From the NCBI GenBank assembly GCA_963789015.1, contig CAWBIU010000004.1, positions 310,001 to 374,000 of the forward strand: a stretch of DNA of 64,000 nucleotides. Reading direction: 5' to 3'. The stretch is from JAOPZW01 sp963789015. Its GTDB lineage: Bacteria; Actinomycetota; Thermoleophilia; Solirubrobacterales; Solirubrobacteraceae. Below the pieces are notes generated by a model. It saw nothing but the letters and a program-made list of their open reading frames with translations, made no database searches and was not told where the DNA came from. The translations under genes were made by a program, and so were the position numbers. This document shows positions 60,519 to 64,000 of the stretch, in pieces. Position 1 is the first letter of the stretch, and each line of letters begins with the position of its first letter.

Positions 60519-61206
60519 TCAGTTGCGCGATGCGCGCTTGACGAGCGCGTCGACCTGGCCGACGGCATCGCTCACGTCGCGGCACACGACGACGTCCGGC
60601 GCGGTCGCGACGTTGTGGTCGACGCCGCGGCCGCCGACCACGATCGCCGTCTCGGGGCTCGCGGCCCGCACCACCTCGAACGCGTCGGGCAGGTGGACGG
60701 AGGTCGAGCGAGCTCGCCGTCGTGAAGCCGATGACCGCCGGCCGGTGGACGGCGAGGGCGAGGCGGATCTCCGTCACGTGCAGGTCGGCGCCGCGGAAGC
60801 GGACGTCGTAGCCGGCGTGCATGATCACGCTCGCCGCCATCTCCAGCCCGACCATGTGCCGCTCGCCCTGCGCGGCGGCGAGGAGCACGCGGTGCTCGGC
60901 GCGCTGGCGGGCGACCCGGAACGCCTCACGCTGCAGGGCGAGGACGCGCAACGAGATCGCCGTGGCGGCCTGCTCGTCGGCGATCGTGATGAGGCCCTGC
61001 TCCCACAGGTCGCCGACGAGCACGAGCGCCGGCCGGATGACCTGGTCGTCGATCTCCGCCTCGGAGAGGCCCACCGCGATCGCCTCGCGCACCGCTGCCT
61101 CGGCGGTCGCGGCGTCGCGGGCGAGGATCGCGAGGCCGTAGGCCTCCTGGAGGTCCGCTGCGAGGCTCTCCTCGCGTTCCGGGGGCTCGTCCTGGTCGGC
61201 GACCAT
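60519..61206 (-). pseudogene. B12-binding-domain protein without HTH, one frameshift
   Basis: About 228 residues if corrected. A helical B12-binding_2-like module (AYGLAILARDAATAEAAVRE, VGDLWEQGLITIADEQAATA) precedes a Rossmann-type B12 domain (LLAAAQGERHMVGLEMAASV, ADLHVTEIRLALAVHRPAVI, GFTTASS). Near 60705 the frame changes and continues TSVHLPDAFEVVRAASPETA, IVVGGRGVDHNVATAPDVVV, ending ALVKRASRN. The His motif is ERHMVG in place of DxHxxG. No DNA-binding domain, unlike CarH/LitR. ATG 61206. Confidence 0.72.
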
Positions 61207-61355
61207 CGCACGTGACCCACGGCGAGCGTACGCCCGTGCGGGGTGCTTCGCCACCCCGTGGCCGGGGGAGCGGCGGGCTCTGGGGGTCTGACATGAGGGG
61301 TCGCCGAGCGCCTCAGGCGGCCCGCCCGGTTGACGCCGCACGCTCTCGCCGTTAC

Positions 61356-61380
61356 GGTTTGCGACACAAACCAGTTTGCG
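61356..61380. promoter_or_regulatory. Operator candidate: GTTTGCG repeat and inverted repeat
   Basis: GGTTTG/CAAACC inverted repeat (61356-61361, 61367-61372) overlapping two direct copies of GTTTGCG (61357-61363, 61374-61380), 12 bp upstream of the membrane-protein GTG. Likely binding site for the winged-helix regulator encoded next. Confidence 0.5.
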
Positions 61381-61391
61381 AGGAGCCCGCC

Positions 61392-61994
61392 GTGGATCGT
61401 CGAACGCTGCAGTCGGCCGGAATCGCGTACCCGTACCTGCGCGGGCTCGTCGCCGTCCCCGCGGGGCTGCTGTTCGTCGTCGCCGCGCTGGGCAACTGGG
61501 AGTGGGGGCCGTTCCGCCACGACTGGGTGTTCGTCGCCGCCGTGCTCGCCATCGCCGCGGCGTGCGGCGCCGTCAACCGCTTCTACGACGAGCGCTACGG
61601 GCGCGTCACGCCGGCCCGACAGCGGCAGCTGCGGTCCGTCGCCGCGCTCGTCGCCGGCGTGGCGCTGATGATCGGCGCAACGCTGCTCCTGCGTAGCCGC
61701 GCGAGCTGGTCGCTGGACCTGCCGGTCAACCCGATCCCGGCCGCGTTCGCGCTGCTCATGCTCGCCTACTACGCCGCGGTCGTCGGGCTCAGGGCCCACC
61801 ACGTCGTGATCTGGGGCTCGTTGCTCGTGGCCGGGCTGCTGCCCGTCTGGAACGGCGAGGACCCGAGCAACGTCGGCCTCGTCATGTGCGGCGCCGCCGT
61901 CATCGTCAACGGCGTCTGCGACCACCTCGCGCTCGTCCGCGCGCTGGGCCCGGCCGCGACGACCAGCCCCGGGACGACGAACGCCGGTGGCTGA
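61392..61994 (+). CDS. Six-span membrane protein of unknown function
   Basis: 200-residue integral membrane protein. Hydrophobic segments: LRGLVAVPAGLLFVVAALGN, WVFVAAVLAIAAACGAVNRF, SVAALVAGVALMIGATLLL, AAFALLMLAYYAAVVGLRA, VIWGSLLVAGLLPVWNG and NVGLVMCGAAVIVNGVCDHL. GTG 61392 follows GAGGAG. Its last 8 bp overlap the winged-helix gene, so the two are an operon; the pairing of a small membrane protein with its regulator is a common arrangement. Confidence 0.8.
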   Translation: MDRRTLQSAGIAYPYLRGLVAVPAGLLFVVAALGNWEWGPFRHDWVFVAAVLAIAAACGAVNRFYDERYGRVTPARQRQLRSVAALVAGVALMIGATLLLRSRASWSLDLPVNPIPAAFALLMLAYYAAVVGLRAHHVVIWGSLLVAGLLPVWNGEDPSNVGLVMCGAAVIVNGVCDHLALVRALGPAATTSPGTTNAGG

Positions 61995-62292
61995 GGCCGA
62001 GCTCGTCGTCGACCGGCTGGTCCACGAGCCCGGCCGGCTCGCGATTCTGACCCTTCTGTCGTCGGTGAACGATGCGGACTTCGTCTTCCTGCAGCGCACC
62101 ACGGGCCTCACCAAGGGCAACCTCTCCAGCCACCTGAGCAAGCTCGAGGAGGCGGGCCTGGTCACGATCGAGAAGCGCTTCGTGCGCCGCAAGCCCAAGA
62201 CCACGGTCGCGCTGACGGCGACCGGCCGGCGCCGGATCACGCATCACTGGGAGCAGCTCGAGCGCCTGCGCAGCCTCTCGGAGCCCGCCTGA
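61987..62292 (+). CDS. Winged-helix regulator (MarR/ArsR-like)
   Basis: 101-residue DNA-binding protein: HEPGRLAILTLLSSVNDADF, FLQRTTGLTKGNLSSHLSKL, EEAGLVTIEKRFVRRKPKTT, TATGRRRITHHWEQLERLRS. This is the stand-alone winged-helix type with DNA-recognition helix TKGNLSSHLSKLEEAGL. GTG 61987 overlaps the upstream membrane-protein gene. Probably autoregulatory at the 61356-61380 repeats. Confidence 0.88.
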   Translation: MAEAELVVDRLVHEPGRLAILTLLSSVNDADFVFLQRTTGLTKGNLSSHLSKLEEAGLVTIEKRFVRRKPKTTVALTATGRRRITHHWEQLERLRSLSEPA

Positions 62293-62302
62293 GCGGCGGG
62301 GC

Positions 62303-63338
62303 TCAGGCTCGCGCCTGGTGCCCGAGCCCGAGCAGCGCCCGCGCGTTGCCCTCCCACACGCGCTCGAGGTCGGCCTCGTCGAGGTCGAGCCCCTCGACGT
62401 CGTCGATCGTCGCCCGGATGTAGGCGCCCGGCTGGGGCTCGAACGGGCAGTCGCTGGCGAACAGCAGCCGCTCGACGCCCCAGAAGTCCAGCGCGCACGT
62501 CAGCCCGCCGGGGTTGCCGAACAGCGCGGTGTCGGCGTGGAAGCGGCGGAAGGCGTCGATCGGGCGGCCGGGGAGGTCGAGTGAGCCGCCGAGCAGCGCC
62601 TCGGCGTCGCGCGCCTCGGTGCGCGTGCCCATCTGGTCCATGCCCGGCCCCACGCGCCCGGCGAAGAACGGGACCATCGCGCCGCCGTGGTGGGCGATCA
62701 CGCGCAGGTCCGGGTGGCGCTCGAGGATGCCCGAGAAGACGAGTCGCGCCATGCACACCGAGGTCTCGTAGGGCCAGCCGAACAGCCACCAGATCTCGTA
62801 CTTCGAGCGGTCCTCGTCGGGGTAGTCGGGCCACGCCGCCGTGCGCGCGGGATGCAGGAAGACCGGCCTGCGCAGCTCGGCCATGCGCGCGAACACGGGC
62901 TCGAAGCCCGGCTCGTCGAGCGGGCGGCCGTTGACGTTCGTGTAGAGCTGGATGCCCACGGCGCCGAGCTCGCCGACCGCGCGGTCGATCTCCTCGAGCG
63001 TCGCCTCGACGTCGTTGGCGGGCACGCCGGCCACGAACGCCGGGAAGGCGTCGGGATGGCGCTCGACGAGGCCGGCGAGCTCGTCGTTGGCCAGCCGCGC
63101 GAGGTCGCGTGCGAGGGTCGCGTCGCCCAGCGCCTCGATCGGCGGCGAGGCCAGGCTGATGACCTGCGCGTAGTCCTCGCCGATCGACGCGACGACGCGC
63201 AGGCGCTCGTCGACGTCGGCGATGTGTGGGATCGCCGCCACGCGCTTGCGCATCGGCGCCGACAGCGGCGGAGTCGCTCTCCTGGACGCGCGCGGCGAAC
63301 GCCGGCGGCAGGATGTGGGTGAAGACGTCGAGCTTCAT
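62303..63338 (-). pseudogene. ACMSD-type amidohydrolase, one frameshift
   Basis: Amidohydrolase-2 family decarboxylase/hydrolase of about 344 residues (aminocarboxymuconate semialdehyde decarboxylase-like). ATG 63338 gives MKLDVFTHILPPAFAARVQE, the metal-binding N-terminus. Near 63250 the frame shifts +1 into MRKRVAAIPHIADVDERLRV. Further motifs are GAVGIQLYTNVNGRPLDEPG, PVFLHPARTA, RVIAHHGGAMVPFFAGRVG and LLFASDCPFEP (catalytic Asp). The span is one base over a multiple of three. Substrate unknown. Gene order does not suggest a pathway. Confidence 0.8.
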
Positions 63339-63366
63339 TCGGTGGGCCTCCGGTTCTCGATCAGCG

Positions 63367-63585
63367 CTACTCGCCGTCCTCGGCGTCCTTGCGCGCGTCC
63401 TCCTGCTGCTTCTGGCGTTCCTCGATGCGGTCGGTCCGCTCCTTCTGGATCTCCTCCTGCCGGTCGAGCCGGGCGGTGCTCGTCGGGCCGAAGCGCGCGG
63501 TGACGACGGCGATGACCACCACGACGAGGAGGACCGCGACGGCGAGCGAGGCGATGAGCTGGCGGGTGTGGGTGCGCTGCTCCAT
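63367..63585 (-). CDS. Small single-span membrane protein with charged tail
   Basis: 72 residues: MEQRTHTRQLIASLAVAVLL, one membrane span to VVTARF, then a highly charged helix (LDRQEEIQKERTDRIEERQK). ATG at 63585 overlaps the stop of the preceding gene. Function unknown. Confidence 0.65.
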   Translation of the reverse strand: MEQRTHTRQLIASLAVAVLLVVVVIAVVTARFGPTSTARLDRQEEIQKERTDRIEERQKQQEDARKDAEDGE

Positions 63586-63968
63586 CAGCGATCCGCCAAC
63601 AGCGAGCCGGCCGACGTCGTCCACGTCACGGCCAGCAGCAGGAACACCGAGATGCCGAGCACGGGCAGGAAGCGGCCGAGGCCGAAGTCGCGGCGGACGA
63701 CGGCGATCTTGAGGGCGAGCACCGCAAGCAGGGCGCTGCCCGCGATCGGGTGCAGCGCGCCGCCCTCGTCGTCGAAGCCGTAGACGGAGAGGCACATGAT
63801 CCCGACGATCAGCATCACCAGCGCGATGCTGTCGCCGACGGCGCGGTGCGCCCGGAAGGCGACCCCGTGACGCAGCGATCCGATCCGCACGCGCCCGTAC
63901 CCCACCGCGGCCATCACGAGCTGGTAGACGGCGAGCGTCATCGCGACCGACGCGAGCAGCACCTTCAC
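63585..63968 (-). CDS. DUF6529-like four-span membrane protein
   Basis: 127 residues with four membrane spans (VLLASVAMTLAVYQLVMAAV, SIALVMLIVGIMCLSVYGF, PIAGSALLAVLALKIAVV, LPVLGISVFLLLAVTWTTS) and a conserved FRAHRAVGD between. It resembles DUF6529 proteins, which lie near haem/copper redox genes. GTG 63968 is the start used, but the frame is open to the window edge (TLTRGNATEV), so the gene may begin outside. Confidence 0.65.
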   Translation of the reverse strand: MKVLLASVAMTLAVYQLVMAAVGYGRVRIGSLRHGVAFRAHRAVGDSIALVMLIVGIMCLSVYGFDDEGGALHPIAGSALLAVLALKIAVVRRDFGLGRFLPVLGISVFLLLAVTWTTSAGSLLADR

Positions 63969-64000
63969 CTCGGTCGCGTTCCCGCGCGTCAGCGTGTCGA

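Overview
The window is very GC-rich (about 70% or more by eye) and densely coded. Its gene families are typical of Actinomycetota: SigB/F-type sigma factor, encapsulin with DyP peroxidase, PknB-type kinase domain, IclR/GntR/TetR regulators, DUF2254, DUF4386. The mix suggests a Thermoleophilia/Solirubrobacterales-like soil actinobacterium. That placement is inference from gene content; there is no rRNA in the window.

Layout, left half. 1-10604 is a catabolic locus for L-fucose or a related 6-deoxy sugar: a fucose-isomerase-like protein and FGGY kinase on the minus strand, then a plus-strand operon of fuconate dehydratase, aldo/keto reductase, lactonase, mutarotase (FucU), an RbsABC-type transporter, and a GntR regulator. 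10737-14841 is an SsuABC/NMT1-type importer operon ending in a FAH-family hydrolase. 14873-18553 is a signalling block: a receiver-Ser/Thr-kinase fusion, a small ORF with a strong ribosome binding site, and a MASE1-GAF histidine kinase. 18727-32409 is mostly stress and envelope genes: secreted Ig-like protein, DoxX-like protein, sigma factor, encapsulin and DyP, broken quinoprotein and cupredoxin genes, a xanthine-dehydrogenase relic, Ohr, MBL hydrolase, VOC, RibD-like and cupin proteins.

Layout, right half. Three tRNA-anchored islands lie within 25 kb. Each has an intact tRNA at one end and a copy of the tRNA 3' part at the other. Island A (tRNA-Gly, 32566-38104) carries DUF2254, a relaxation-like protein and an HD-GYP protein. 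Island B (tRNA-Cys, 43822-53907) is a decayed 10-kb phage-like element with excisionase, tyrosine integrase, HK97-type capsid and small zinc-ribbon genes. Island C (tRNA-Val, 54284-57328) carries a DUF4386 gene and an IS110 transposase. Between and beyond the islands are ordinary chromosomal genes: TetR/oxidoreductase, IclR/CoA-transferase, SDR, hexuloisomerase, a kinase-like/flippase fusion, a B12-binding protein, an amidohydrolase and small membrane proteins.

Two observations stand out. First, the attachment core of island B lies inside the 3' end of its integrase gene. Joining the two ends in silico extends the integrase frame by 32 residues and places it directly upstream of the left-end small genes, so integration state could switch integrase form and operon structure. 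Second, about a dozen conserved genes carry single frameshifts, nearly all net +1. That points to indel errors in the assembly, or less likely to widespread gene decay, and should be settled before any gene here is called dead.
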